A stretch of DNA of 64,000 nucleotides from Pseudoalteromonas fuliginea. Lineage in GTDB: Bacteria > Pseudomonadota > Gammaproteobacteria > Enterobacterales > Alteromonadaceae. The notes beneath the pieces were generated by a model that ran no database searches, had not been told where the DNA came from, and saw nothing but the letters and a program-made list of their open reading frames with translations. Within the stretch, counting starts at the first letter, position 1; every line of letters starts with the position of its first letter. Position numbers and translations under genes: made by a program. Positions 27,630 to 36,792 of this stretch are shown one piece after another. The stretch is from assembly GCF_000690055.1 (NCBI RefSeq), contig NZ_JJNZ01000004.1:1-64000 (forward strand), written 5' to 3'.

Positions 27630-28346
27630 TCAAACCGCTCGGTTTAATAACATAGATTTGATTTGCCCAATTGCTTTAGTCGGGTTAAGACCCTTAGGAC
27701 AAACGCTAACACAGTTCATGATACTGTGGCAACGGAACACACTGAACGCATCGTCTAAATCCGCTAAACGTTCTTCAGTTGCTGTATCTCGGCTATCAGC
27801 CAAGAAACGGTAAGCGTGAAGAAGCCCTGCTGGACCAATGAACTTGTCTGGATTCCACCAGAACGAAGGACACGATGTCGAACAACATGCACACAAAATA
27901 CACTCATAAAGCCCATCTAATTTATCACGCTCTTCGATGGTTTGAAGACGTTCGCCTGCAGCAGGCTGATCATTAATTAAATAAGGTTTTACTTTTTCGT
28001 ATTGAGTGTAGAACTGACTCATGTCAATAACAAGGTCACGAACCACAGGTAAACCTGGTAATGGACGTACTACGATTTTACCTTTGCCATTTTTTTGTAG
28101 CGTAGATAAAGGAGTAATACATGCTAAACCATTTTTACCATTCATGTTAACACCATCAGATCCACACACACCTTCACGGCATGAACGACGGAAAGATAAT
28201 GTAGGATCTTGTTCTTTTAAAAGAATAAGTGCATCCAACACCATCATGTCGTGACCTTCCTCTGTTTGCAAGGTGTATTCTTGCATACGAGGAGCGTTGT
28301 CAACATCTGGATTATAACGATAAACTGAAAATTGTACTTGTGCCAT
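27630..28346 (-). CDS. sdhB: succinate dehydrogenase iron-sulfur subunit
   Basis: Electron-transfer subunit of complex II, 238 aa, as in E. coli. The 2Fe-2S domain has CREGVCGSDGVNMNG. The 4Fe-4S and 3Fe-4S cysteines are in CILCACCSTSCPS and CHSIMNCVSVCPKGLNP. Eleven bases after sdhA, ribosome site CTAGGAGATAGACG. Acts at the cytoplasmic face of the inner membrane, passing electrons to the quinone site formed with SdhC and SdhD. Confidence 0.97.
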   Translation of the reverse strand: MAQVQFSVYRYNPDVDNAPRMQEYTLQTEEGHDMMVLDALILLKEQDPTLSFRRSCREGVCGSDGVNMNGKNGLACITPLSTLQKNGKGKIVVRPLPGLPVVRDLVIDMSQFYTQYEKVKPYLINDQPAAGERLQTIEERDKLDGLYECILCACCSTSCPSFWWNPDKFIGPAGLLHAYRFLADSRDTATEERLADLDDAFSVFRCHSIMNCVSVCPKGLNPTKAIGQIKSMLLNRAV

Positions 28347-28356
28347 CGTCTATCTC

Positions 28357-30129
28357 CTAGTAAACACGTGCTTTAGGTGGGAAAGCTTCACGCGTTTTAG
28401 GCGCATAGTTTACATCACGCTTGCTCATTTCATCCGTTACAGGATTAAATACTGAGTGACATAACCAGTTTTCGTCATCACGATCTGGGTAGTCAAAGCG
28501 AGAATGTGCGCCACGGCTTTCTGTACGGAAGTTTGCAGCTACTGCAGTTGAGTAAGCTGTTTCCATTAAGTTATCTAGTTCAAGACATTCGATACGCTGC
28601 GTATTGAAGTCTGATGATTTATCATCAAGACGAGCATGTTGCAGGCGTTCACGAATTTCTTTAAGTTCTTGAAGACCTGTAGCCATTGAATCACCTTCAC
28701 GGAATACCGAGAAGTTAAGCTGCATACATTGCTGTAGGTCTTTTTTGATTTGAACTGGATCTTCACCTTGACCAGCCGTTGAGCTTTCCCAACGATTATA
28801 ACGTGCCAGAGACGCTTCTAAGTCTGATTCTGAAGCTGACTTTGATACTTCAACATCTTTAAGGTACTTACCTAAGAAGTTACCAGCAGCACGACCAAAT
28901 ACAACTAAATCAAGTAACGAGTTACCGCCTAAGCGGTTTGCACCGTGTACAGATACACAGGCAATCTCGCCTACTGCAAATAAACCTTCAACTACTGTTT
29001 CTTTGCCTTGAGCATCGATTTGTAGCGCTTGGCCATTTACGTTAGTAGGAACACCACCCATCATATAATGACACGTTGGGATTACTGGAATTGGCTCTTT
29101 AGCAGGATCAACGTGAGCAAATGTTTTAGCTAGGTCACATACGCCTGGAAGTCGTAAATTAAGTGTTTCTTCACCTAAGTGGTCAAGTTTTAACTTAAGG
29201 TGAGGACCCCAAGGACCATCACAACCACGACCTTCACGGATTTCAGTCATCATTGAACGCGCAACAACGTCACGAGACGCTAAGTCTTTCGCGTTTGGTG
29301 CATAACGCTCCATGAAGCGCTCGCCATCTTTATTTAAAAGATAACCGCCTTCACCACGACAACCTTCCGTAACTAGCGTGCCAGCACCAGCTATACCCGT
29401 TGGGTGGAACTGCCACATTTCCATGTCTTGCATAGAAATACCAGCACGTGTTGCCATACCAACACCATCACCAGTGTTAATGTGGGCATTCGTTGTTGAT
29501 GCAAATATACGACCTGCACCACCAGTGGCAAGCACTACAGCTTTAGATTTGAAATAAGTAATTTCACCTGTTTCAATTTCAATTGCAGTACACCCTACTA
29601 CATCACCATTATCGTTTTTAACTAAATCAAGTGCATACCATTCAGAGAATACATTTGTTTTGTTTTTTACGTTTTGTTGATAAAGAAGGTGTAATAGCGC
29701 GTGACCAGTTCGGTCAGCTGCAGCGGCTGTACGCGCGGCTTGTTCACCACCAAAGTTTTTCGATTGACCACCGAAAGGACGTTGGTAAACACGGCCATTT
29801 TCAAAACGAGAAAATGGTAGACCCATGTTTTCTAATTCAGTAATAGCTTCTGGGCCTGTTTGACACATGTATTCGATTGCGTCTTGGTCACCGATAAAAT
29901 CGGAACCTTTAACGGTATCGTACATATGCCATTCCCAGTTGTCTTCGTGTGAATTACCAAGCGCTACTGTAATACCACCTTGTGCAGATACAGTGTGTGA
30001 GCGAGTTGGAAATACTTTAGAAATTAATGCACACGTTTTGCCAGATTCAGTAATTGCTAGAGCGGCACGCATACCTGCACCACCTGCACCAATTACTACG
30101 GCGTCAAATTCACGAACAGAATATTTCAC
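28357..30129 (-). CDS. sdhA: succinate dehydrogenase flavoprotein subunit
   Basis: Catalytic subunit of complex II, 590 aa (E. coli 588), oxidising succinate to fumarate. The FAD-binding motif is [13 protein letters not shown] (11-23), and the covalent FAD histidine is His45 in [11 protein letters not shown]. The substrate region includes [20 protein letters not shown] and the fumarate-reductase type C-terminal domain. It starts with GTG directly after the sdhD stop (TAAGTG), with GGGGTG as ribosome site. Confidence 0.97.
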   Translation of the reverse strand: MKYSVREFDAVVIGAGGAGMRAALAITESGKTCALISKVFPTRSHTVSAQGGITVALGNSHEDNWEWHMYDTVKGSDFIGDQDAIEYMCQTGPEAITELENMGLPFSRFENGRVYQRPFGGQSKNFGGEQAARTAAAADRTGHALLHLLYQQNVKNKTNVFSEWYALDLVKNDNGDVVGCTAIEIETGEITYFKSKAVVLATGGAGRIFASTTNAHINTGDGVGMATRAGISMQDMEMWQFHPTGIAGAGTLVTEGCRGEGGYLLNKDGERFMERYAPNAKDLASRDVVARSMMTEIREGRGCDGPWGPHLKLKLDHLGEETLNLRLPGVCDLAKTFAHVDPAKEPIPVIPTCHYMMGGVPTNVNGQALQIDAQGKETVVEGLFAVGEIACVSVHGANRLGGNSLLDLVVFGRAAGNFLGKYLKDVEVSKSASESDLEASLARYNRWESSTAGQGEDPVQIKKDLQQCMQLNFSVFREGDSMATGLQELKEIRERLQHARLDDKSSDFNTQRIECLELDNLMETAYSTAVAANFRTESRGAHSRFDYPDRDDENWLCHSVFNPVTDEMSKRDVNYAPKTREAFPPKARVY

Positions 30130-30477
30130 TTAAACACCCCATAATACAATTAGACCAATAGCTACGTACGCAACGGCCATTAGGTTTAATATAAAACCTA
30201 AAACAGCACGTAACTTCGCACACTTAACATAGTCTGTAAGAACTTGCCAAAGGCCAATGCGGGTATGAACCATAACGCAGACAAGGGTAATTAATGTAAA
30301 CCCTTTCATTGCTAGGTTAGAGAAGAGGCCTGTCCAGGCTTCGAAAGTGACTTCTGGCGTCGCTAAAAAATAGCCGATAATAAAAATCGCATACGCGCTG
30401 ATTATTAATGCCGTGGTACGTAAAGATACGAAATCTTGTACACCATCACGTTTAAGAGTTGCTTGATTTAAAACCAT
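30130..30477 (-). CDS. sdhD: succinate dehydrogenase membrane anchor subunit D
   Basis: Hydrophobic anchor of complex II, 115 aa, with three membrane segments. I start it at the ATG 30477 because MVLNQATLKRDGVQDFVSLR matches the E. coli SdhD start and CAGGGGTGTGG is a good ribosome site; a GTG two codons earlier (30483) is the alternative. The heme and quinone region has VMVHTRIGLWQVLTDYV. It overlaps the end of sdhC by 10 bases. Confidence 0.93.
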   Translation of the reverse strand: MVLNQATLKRDGVQDFVSLRTTALIISAYAIFIIGYFLATPEVTFEAWTGLFSNLAMKGFTLITLVCVMVHTRIGLWQVLTDYVKCAKLRAVLGFILNLMAVAYVAIGLIVLWGV

Positions 30478-30845
30478 ATCCACACCCCTGCCAATACGGC
30501 AAACACAACACCAAGAGCCATTGAAACTTTAGCGCTGAGGTTACCTGATTCAAGTTCTTCCCAATGTCCCATATCCATAATCATATGACGGATACCACCA
30601 ATAAGGTGATAACCTAATACAGAAACAGTGCCCCAAGCTATAAATTTGGCAATGAATCCGTTAAACAGACCCTTGACGAATTCAAAACTTTCAGCTGAAG
30701 AGAGAGACTCAGACCAAGCCCAAATGACAAACGTTAAAGCAAAAAACAATGCAACACCGGTGACGCGGTGGAATATTGACGCTTTAGCCGTTGCCGGCAT
30801 AGATATAGTTGTTAGATCTAGATTTACAGGTCTTTGCTTTTTCAC
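30468..30845 (-). CDS. sdhC: succinate dehydrogenase cytochrome b556 subunit
   Basis: Heme-binding anchor of complex II, 125 aa, three membrane segments. The start is taken as GTG at 30845, giving MKKQRPVNLDLTTISMPATA, which matches the conserved SdhC start. A longer open frame from 31040 has no homology in its first 65 residues. The signature ASIFHRVTGVALFF and the heme region GYHLIGGIRHMIMDMGHWEE are present. First gene of sdhCDAB. A terminator-like hairpin lies 56-75 bases upstream. Confidence 0.92.
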   Translation of the reverse strand: MKKQRPVNLDLTTISMPATAKASIFHRVTGVALFFALTFVIWAWSESLSSAESFEFVKGLFNGFIAKFIAWGTVSVLGYHLIGGIRHMIMDMGHWEELESGNLSAKVSMALGVVFAVLAGVWIWF

Positions 30846-30900
30846 AGTTACTTGCCCATCTTGCTCGCAGTGGAGCTCATCTACTTGCTTTTCTAAAAAC

Positions 30901-30920
30901 CCACCAAATATTACTGGTGG
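30901..30920 (-). promoter_or_regulatory. terminator-like hairpin in the sdhC leader
   Basis: Minus strand CCACCA-8 bases-TGGTGG followed by GTTTTT. It stands 56-75 bases before the sdhC start in the 419-bp gltA-sdhC divergent region. It could attenuate the operon or serve as a leader structure. Apart from this and the gltA promoter I see nothing definite in 30846-31264, which is strongly AT-rich. Confidence 0.4.
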
Positions 30921-31152
30921 AACTATCAAAGTAAACGTATTAAAACAGTTAAAGTTCACATTTAAGCAAAAGTTAAGCTGTAAAAAAATGTTTACCCAAA
31001 TACAATGCGGTTTAAAACCACTGTTAGTATATATACCCACAGGGCTTTTTACAATTCTTGTTTATTTATAGATGTTTGCGAATTAGCCAATGGTATTATA
31101 TTTAATTAATACAGAATATTTATTATACATATATGCATAATGTTTATAAAAA

Positions 31153-31183
31153 TTGACTTTACACCCCTCTTTCACGTTAAAAT
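31153..31183 (+). promoter_or_regulatory. candidate gltA promoter
   Basis: TTGACT (31153-31158) and TAAAAT (31178-31183) with 19 bp between them, or 18 bp if TTAAAA is used. This would start RNA about 75 bases before the gltA ATG. Confidence 0.4.
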
Positions 31184-31264
31184 GCGAAGATGTGCTTAAA
31201 ACAGATTTCAGAACTTTAAAAATCTAAAAATCAGAATAGATATCTTAATAGGAGATACATAACG

Positions 31265-32551
31265 ATGGCAGATAAAAAAGCCACAGTCCAAATTGATGGG
31301 CTAGATCCAATCGAACTTCCAATTTATCAAGGCACTGCTGGCCAAGATGTAATCGACGTACGTACGTTAGGTTCACATGGTCACTTTACTTATGACCCAG
31401 GTTTCATGTCGACTGGTTCTTGTGAATCTGCAATCACCTACATTGATGGTGGTAAAGGCATTTTACTTCACCGTGGTTACCCAATCGAACAATTAGCTGA
31501 CGACTCAAACTACATTGAGTTATGTTATTTACTGTTAAATGGTGAATTACCTTCTAAAGAGCAATACGAAGTTTTTAAGAATGAAATCACTACAAGCACT
31601 ATGCTTGACGAGAAGATTGCTAACTTTTTCCAAGGTTTCCGCTTTGACGCTCACCCAATGGCAATGCTTTGTGGTGTAGTGGGTGCGTTATCATCTTTTT
31701 ATCATGAAGACCTTGATATTACTGATGCAGAACAACGTAAAACAAGCGCAGTTAAGCTAGTTGCTAAGTTACCAACTATTGCTGCAATGGCTTATAAAAC
31801 AAACATCGGCCAACCGTTTGTATACCCACGTAATGATTTAAGTTATGCAGAAAACTTCTTACATATGATGTTCTCTGTACCTGCTGAAGAATACAAAGTT
31901 AACCCTATAACAGCTAAAGCAATGGATAAAATATTCATGCTTCATGCTGACCATGAACAAAATGCATCAACGTCTACAGTACGTCTTGCAGGTTCGTCTG
32001 GTGCTAACCCATACGCTTGTATTGCTGCTGGTATTGCTTCTCTTTGGGGCCCTGCTCACGGCGGCGCTAATGAAGCATGTTTAAACATGTTAGAAGAAAT
32101 CGGTTCTGTTGACCGTATCGATGAATATGTAGCAAAAGCTAAAGATAAAGCTGACCCGTTCCGCCTTATGGGCTTTGGCCACCGTGTTTACAAAAACTTT
32201 GACCCACGCGCTACAGTAATGCGTCAAACGTGTCATGAAGTTTTAGCTGAGCTTAATATCCAAGATCCATTGCTTGATATTGCAATGAAACTTGAGAAAA
32301 TCGCGCTAGAAGACCCGTACTTCGTAGAGAAGAAATTGTACCCTAACGTTGATTTCTACTCAGGTATTATCTTAAAAGCGATTGGTATTCCAACAAGTAT
32401 GTTCACTGTTATTTTTGCAATGGCACGTACTGTTGGTTGGATCACTCACTGGGACGAGATGTTATCTCAACCTGGTCATAAGATAAGCCGCCCTCGTCAG
32501 CTTTATACTGGTTACACAGCACGTGACTACGTATCAACTGATAAGCGCTAA
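31265..32551 (+). CDS. gltA: citrate synthase, type II
   Basis: Condenses acetyl-CoA and oxaloacetate at the entry of the TCA cycle, 428 aa. The active-site His306 lies in [14 protein letters not shown], and the catalytic Asp in NVDFYSGI (near 363). The N-terminal domain typical of NADH-regulated Gram-negative hexamers is present ([20 protein letters not shown]). Good ribosome site AGGAGATACATAACG. Transcribed away from sdhCDAB, as in E. coli. Confidence 0.97.
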   Translation: MADKKATVQIDGLDPIELPIYQGTAGQDVIDVRTLGSHGHFTYDPGFMSTGSCESAITYIDGGKGILLHRGYPIEQLADDSNYIELCYLLLNGELPSKEQYEVFKNEITTSTMLDEKIANFFQGFRFDAHPMAMLCGVVGALSSFYHEDLDITDAEQRKTSAVKLVAKLPTIAAMAYKTNIGQPFVYPRNDLSYAENFLHMMFSVPAEEYKVNPITAKAMDKIFMLHADHEQNASTSTVRLAGSSGANPYACIAAGIASLWGPAHGGANEACLNMLEEIGSVDRIDEYVAKAKDKADPFRLMGFGHRVYKNFDPRATVMRQTCHEVLAELNIQDPLLDIAMKLEKIALEDPYFVEKKLYPNVDFYSGIILKAIGIPTSMFTVIFAMARTVGWITHWDEMLSQPGHKISRPRQLYTGYTARDYVSTDKR

Positions 32552-32578
32552 TCCGCTTTAGTATTGTTTGAATATTTT

Positions 32579-32603
32579 AAAAGGCCGCTTTGCGGCCTTT
32601 TTT
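32579..32603 (+). terminator. gltA terminator
   Basis: AAAAGGCCGC and GCGGCCTTTT with loop TTT, followed by further T residues, 28 bases past the gltA stop. Confidence 0.88.
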
Positions 32604-32655
32604 ATTATTTGTTACTTGAGAATAATAAAAAAGTGTCTACAATTCTCGCCTTAAA

Positions 32656-33903
32656 ATGACTACATTGATGAAGCTAATGACTGTTTTAGAGTTTGACATA
32701 AATAAAATTCGAAGTGACTTCCCTACCTTAAATCAAACTATAAACGGCTGCCCGCTTGTTTATTTAGACTCAGCTGCAACCTCGCAAAAGCCTCAATCAG
32801 TTATTAATGCAATTACTGAGTTTTATACTTCTCAAAACGCAAATGTACACCGTGGCCGTCACTCGCTCAGCGAACAAGCTACTAATTTATACGAGCAAGC
32901 ACGAGATAAAATGGCTCAGTATTTTAATGTGTTCAGCAACGAGATTGTTTGGACAAAAGGCGCTACAGAGGCAATAAACTTGGTCGCTAACGGCTTAAAA
33001 AAGCGTTTAGATAAAAGTCATACCATAATGATATCTCCACTTGAGCATCACGCAAACATAGTGCCTTGGCAAATAGTGAGTCAACAAACAGGAGCTAAGT
33101 TAGTATCGCTGCCGCTTAATAAAAATGGCACATTAAACACGCTAGAATGCTGTGACTTTATAAAACAAATAAGGCCTACCCTATTAGCTATTACACAAGT
33201 ATCTAACACACTTGGTAATATCACTGACTTATCGCCATTGATTAGAGTAGCAAAAGAGGTAAATTCACTTGTTTTAGTCGATGGTGCGCAAGGTGCACTG
33301 CATTTAAAGCCTGATTTACGGAAATTAAACTGTGATTTTTATGTCTGCTCAAGCCATAAAATGCTTGGTCCAACAGGCTTAGGTGTACTTTATGGTCGAT
33401 ATGAGGAATTAAACGCCTTAGATATATATCAATCAGGCGGTGAAATGATCGATAAAGTATATTTAACCCACAGTACTTATCGCCCAGCACCTGCAAAATT
33501 TGAAGCCGGCACACCGAATATTTCCGGCGTTTTAGGCTTTAGTGCTGCATTAGACTATTTAAATGAATTAGACCACGGTAAAATTCAGCGCTACGAGCAA
33601 AAATTATTTAATTATGCAGCAAAAAAATTGGTAATGATTGAGGGTATTACAATATATAGCAACCTATCTGACAATATTGGTACGCTCTGTTTTAACTTTA
33701 ATAATGAACATCCTTACGATTTGGCAACTTTACTTGACGGATATGGGGTTGCAGTAAGGAGCGGACACCATTGTACACAACCTTTAATGGCACATTTAGG
33801 CGTTAATGGAACAGTTAGAGCTAGTTTAACCTTTTACAATACCTTTGAAGATGTAGATATATTTATCCATTCGCTTAAAAAATGTATCGCTTTATTGGAT
33901 TAA
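32656..33903 (+). CDS. csdA: cysteine desulfurase, CsdA/SufS group
   Basis: PLP enzyme, up to 415 aa, that takes sulfur from cysteine as a persulfide. PLP-lysine is in SSHKMLGPTGLG (Lys near 235), and the sulfur-accepting cysteine is in SGHHCTQPL (Cys near 373), the short-loop group II pattern of SufS and CsdA. The next gene is the SufE-like acceptor csdE, and TcdA lies opposite, so the CsdA role is preferred over SufS (no sufABCD nearby). The start is uncertain: ATGs at 32656, 32668 and 32677 are all possible and none has a strong ribosome site. Confidence 0.88.
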   Translation: MTTLMKLMTVLEFDINKIRSDFPTLNQTINGCPLVYLDSAATSQKPQSVINAITEFYTSQNANVHRGRHSLSEQATNLYEQARDKMAQYFNVFSNEIVWTKGATEAINLVANGLKKRLDKSHTIMISPLEHHANIVPWQIVSQQTGAKLVSLPLNKNGTLNTLECCDFIKQIRPTLLAITQVSNTLGNITDLSPLIRVAKEVNSLVLVDGAQGALHLKPDLRKLNCDFYVCSSHKMLGPTGLGVLYGRYEELNALDIYQSGGEMIDKVYLTHSTYRPAPAKFEAGTPNISGVLGFSAALDYLNELDHGKIQRYEQKLFNYAAKKLVMIEGITIYSNLSDNIGTLCFNFNNEHPYDLATLLDGYGVAVRSGHHCTQPLMAHLGVNGTVRASLTFYNTFEDVDIFIHSLKKCIALLD

Positions 33904-33936
33904 ACGTCACTTTAATAGAATTAATTAGGATAACTC

Positions 33937-34353
33937 ATGACAAATACGTTTAAAAAAGTCACTGAATCTATAAAAAATGCACCCGCTTGGCAGCAAAAAT
34001 ATCGTGAAATAATGCTGTTGGGTAAAACATTACCTATATTACCAGAATCGCTGAAAATTGATGATGCCCTTGTACCAGGCTGCGAAAGTAAAGTGTGGAT
34101 GTTTGTAGAGTTTGATTTAACAGAGAGCTCTTTAGTCGTTATAGGTGACTCAGATACACGTATTGTAAAAGGCTTACTAGCCTTAATATTAGCGCTGTAT
34201 AACGGTTTAACACCAGAGCAGGTAATTAAAATTGATGCGTATGAAGAGTTTGAAAAATTAGGCTTAATTAGTCACTTAAGCCCTTCTCGTGGCAATGGAA
34301 TTAAAGCCATGATTGAAAAAATAAAAACCATGGCACAACAAAAAGTGCTCTAA
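33937..34353 (+). CDS. csdE: cysteine desulfuration acceptor, SufE/CsdE family
   Basis: Sulfur acceptor partner of CsdA, 138 aa. The persulfide-carrying cysteine is Cys49 in VPGCESKVW. The fold signature SDTRIVKGLLALILALYNGLT is typical of SufE/CsdE. It lies 33 bases after csdA. Its stop codon overlaps the stop of the convergent tcdA (34350-34353). In E. coli CsdE passes sulfur towards TcdA (CsdL). Confidence 0.9.
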   Translation: MTNTFKKVTESIKNAPAWQQKYREIMLLGKTLPILPESLKIDDALVPGCESKVWMFVEFDLTESSLVVIGDSDTRIVKGLLALILALYNGLTPEQVIKIDAYEEFEKLGLISHLSPSRGNGIKAMIEKIKTMAQQKVL

Positions 34354-35168
34354 GCTCTATCACAATCAAGCGTTGTAAGTAGACGCTGCTTTTTATCCAA
34401 ATATTTTCGAACAGCTTTTGCCGCAACAAAAAAGCCGAAGCTTCCTGTGATCATAGTCACAGATCCAAAACCATTATTACAGTCCATATTCATCGAGCCA
34501 TCAGCACTTTGCTTAGCATGACATACACTGCCATCGCTTCCTGGGTAAACCAATTGCTCTGTTGAGTAAACACAATCAATATTGAACTTACGCTTAGGGT
34601 TATTACTAAAATTATACTGCTTGCGCAAAATATAGCGCACTTTTGCAAGTAATGGGTCTTGCGTAGTTTTAGCTACATCACCAAAAGTTATTTGGCTAGG
34701 ATCAGTTTGCCCGCCAGCACCACCGGTTGTAATTATAGGGAGTTTATTACGTTTACAATGCGCTATTAATGCCGCCTTTTCTTTAACCGCATCAATACAA
34801 TCAATCACATAATCAAAATCTTGAATATGTTCTTGAATATTATCAAGTGTAATAAAATCATCTATTACATTAATTTGGCATTCTGGGTTAATAAGCTCGC
34901 AGCGCGCTTTCATTGCATCGACTTTAGCTTGACCAATAGTGCCCGTTAACGCATGAATTTGCCTATTTACGTTAGTGGCGCAAATATCATCCAAATCAAT
35001 CAATGTTATTTTACCAACACCAGTACGCGCGAGCGCTTCAGCCGCCCAGCTTCCTACACCACCAATACCTACTACACAAAAGTGTGCTTCTTGAAGCCAA
35101 TCAAACTGTTGATGACCATATAGACGTTTGATCCCGCCAAAACGTATATCTGTAACTTTTTCGCTCAT
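34350..35168 (-). CDS. tcdA: tRNA threonylcarbamoyladenosine dehydratase
   Basis: E1-like ATP-dependent enzyme, 272 aa, that cyclises t6A37 of tRNA to ct6A. The nucleotide fold is VVGIGGVGSWAAEALARTG (about 31-49), followed by DLDDICATNVNRQIHAL. A conserved FGDVAKTTQDPL and a C-terminal hydrophobic segment (GSFGFFVAAKAV) also fit. It is the last gene of the msbA-lpxK-ycaR-kdsB line, immediately after the pseudouridine synthase, and faces csdAE tail to tail with overlapping stops. Confidence 0.93.
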   Translation of the reverse strand: MSEKVTDIRFGGIKRLYGHQQFDWLQEAHFCVVGIGGVGSWAAEALARTGVGKITLIDLDDICATNVNRQIHALTGTIGQAKVDAMKARCELINPECQINVIDDFITLDNIQEHIQDFDYVIDCIDAVKEKAALIAHCKRNKLPIITTGGAGGQTDPSQITFGDVAKTTQDPLLAKVRYILRKQYNFSNNPKRKFNIDCVYSTEQLVYPGSDGSVCHAKQSADGSMNMDCNNGFGSVTMITGSFGFFVAAKAVRKYLDKKQRLLTTLDCDRA

Positions 35169-35849
35169 TTACCAATCCAGTTGCCATGGCGATTGCCATG
35201 CTTGAAAATCTTGATGTTTAATTAACGCCAAATACTCATCACCACTATCGGGTAATAAAGTTAGCTGTATTTGTTCACCTTGCCATAAAAAGCTTAACGC
35301 ATATGCATGTAAATAGGTACGATTAGAAGGCGTGCCTGAATACATTGCATCGCCAAAAATAGCTGCGCCCACACTTTTTAGTGCCACTCTTAATTGATGC
35401 GTCTTTCCTGAATAAGGCTTTAAAATATACCCTCTAAATCCTGGCTTATAACTCAGAGAATAGAATCGGGTGATTGCAGGGTTAAGTGTACTCGTTAGTA
35501 ACTTAAATGAGCCACGGCGAGATTTAGCCATATCGCCTTTTATCCACCCTTGCTTCTTTTTAGGTTTAGCATCACTAATCGCTAAATAAAATTTATTAAT
35601 CGCATGCTCAGTAAACATAACAGTAAAGGCGGCTGCAGAGGCTTTGTTTCTTGCTAAAATAATAAGCCCTGATGTCACTTTATCTAAACGATGAACGCCA
35701 TAAAGCTTTTGCGATAATTGTTGTTCGGCTAACACAACAAAACCAGGCCCCTCCTCTGAATGAAAATTAAGACCTGCTGGCTTTTCTAAAATATAAAAAT
35801 CGTTATGTGTATAAACAACGTTTAATATCTTACTTACTTGCTCACTCAC
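35169..35849 (-). CDS. RluA-family pseudouridine synthase
   Basis: RNA-modifying enzyme, 226 aa, with the family motif HRLDKVTSGLIILARN (catalytic Asp near 56). PYSGKTHQLRVAL is the usual second motif. It lacks an S4 domain and is short, like the TIGR01621 subgroup. The RNA target is not known. It overlaps kdsB by 4 bases (ATGA) and abuts tcdA, so two RNA-modification genes end this operon. Confidence 0.85.
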   Translation of the reverse strand: MSEQVSKILNVVYTHNDFYILEKPAGLNFHSEEGPGFVVLAEQQLSQKLYGVHRLDKVTSGLIILARNKASAAAFTVMFTEHAINKFYLAISDAKPKKKQGWIKGDMAKSRRGSFKLLTSTLNPAITRFYSLSYKPGFRGYILKPYSGKTHQLRVALKSVGAAIFGDAMYSGTPSNRTYLHAYALSFLWQGEQIQLTLLPDSGDEYLALIKHQDFQAWQSPWQLDW

Positions 35850-36607
35850 ACGTTTTTACTTTTAATATGCGCTATCACTTTAGCTAAGTCATCGGGCGTA
35901 TCGACACCTGCATGGGGAGCTATTTGAGCTTGTTCTATTTTGATTTTATAACCATGATACAAAACACGTAACTGCTCAAGCGATTCAAGCAATTCAAGTG
36001 GTGATACACTCAGTTCTATATATTGTTTAATAAAACCCGCTCTGTACGCATAAATACCTACATGGCGTTGGAACGGTGATAAATTAAGAGCCGTGCTATC
36101 ATCCATCATTGTATTTCTATCAAACGGTATACTTGCACGAGAGAAATACAGGGCATTTTTATTTATATCACTCACCACTTTAACGGCATTAGGATTAAAT
36201 ACTTCATCACGCTCTTCAATAGCAACACTTAACGTTGCCATTGGTGCTGTTGAATCACTTAATAGCGCAGCAACTTGAGATACGTTTTCTGGTGCAAGTA
36301 ATGGCTCATCGCCTTGTACGTTAACCACAATTGTATCGTTATCAAGTTTAAGTAAATCAACTACTTCTGCTAACCGTTCAGTACCAGACTGGTGATCTTC
36401 GCGAGTCATTACTACGTCGCTAGTAAATAAACTTACTGCATCAAATACTTTTTGATGATCGGTTGCTACAATAACTTTGCTAGCACCTGATAAACATGCT
36501 TTTTCGTAAACATGTTGAACCATTGGCTTACCGCATATATCGGCAAGTGGTTTTCCTGGTAGTCGGGTTGATGCAAAACGCGCAGGTATAACAACTACGA
36601 ATTCCAC
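35846..36607 (-). CDS. kdsB: 3-deoxy-manno-octulosonate cytidylyltransferase
   Basis: Activates Kdo as CMP-Kdo for the LPS inner core, 253 aa. Start motif VVIPARFASTRLPGKPL (5-21) binds CTP. Other blocks are TREDHQSGTERLAEV and VNVQGDEPLL. Overlaps the Trm112-like gene by 13 bases. Same order as E. coli msbA-lpxK-ycaQ-ycaR-kdsB, without ycaQ. Confidence 0.95.
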   Translation of the reverse strand: MEFVVVIPARFASTRLPGKPLADICGKPMVQHVYEKACLSGASKVIVATDHQKVFDAVSLFTSDVVMTREDHQSGTERLAEVVDLLKLDNDTIVVNVQGDEPLLAPENVSQVAALLSDSTAPMATLSVAIEERDEVFNPNAVKVVSDINKNALYFSRASIPFDRNTMMDDSTALNLSPFQRHVGIYAYRAGFIKQYIELSVSPLELLESLEQLRVLYHGYKIKIEQAQIAPHAGVDTPDDLAKVIAHIKSKNV

Positions 36608-36792
36608 TTTTCAACCTCTTCTAAAGATAACTCACGCGCTTCATTTTCAAGCAATACTGGAATATCATCTTTTACAGGATAAGCAAGTTTAGCTGCCGTG
36701 CTAATTAGTTCGTTATTTTCTCTATCAAAACGTAATTTACCCTTGCCTACTGGGCAAGCAATTATCTCGAGTAGTTTTGTATCAAAGGCCAT
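36595..36792 (-). CDS. ycaR: Trm112/YcaR family protein
   Basis: A 65-aa protein of the UPF0434/Trm112 family with the core motif LLEIIACPVGKGKLRF (7-22) and the later block ISTAAKLAYPVKDDIPVLL. In place of the two-cysteine zinc knuckle of eukaryotic Trm112 only Cys13 remains in the first motif. The role is not settled. Overlaps lpxK by 11 bases and kdsB by 13, so expression is tightly coupled. Confidence 0.88.
   Translation of the reverse strand: MAFDTKLLEIIACPVGKGKLRFDRENNELISTAAKLAYPVKDDIPVLLENEARELSLEEVEKWNS

Noticed and set aside
30846..31040. N-terminal extension of SdhC by 65 residues
   Set aside because: The extension has no similarity to SdhC, and the conserved protein begins at the GTG 30845.
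30628..31071. 147-aa open frame on the plus strand opposite sdhC and its leader
   Set aside because: It is antisense to the conserved sdhC reading frame and shows no recognisable domain.
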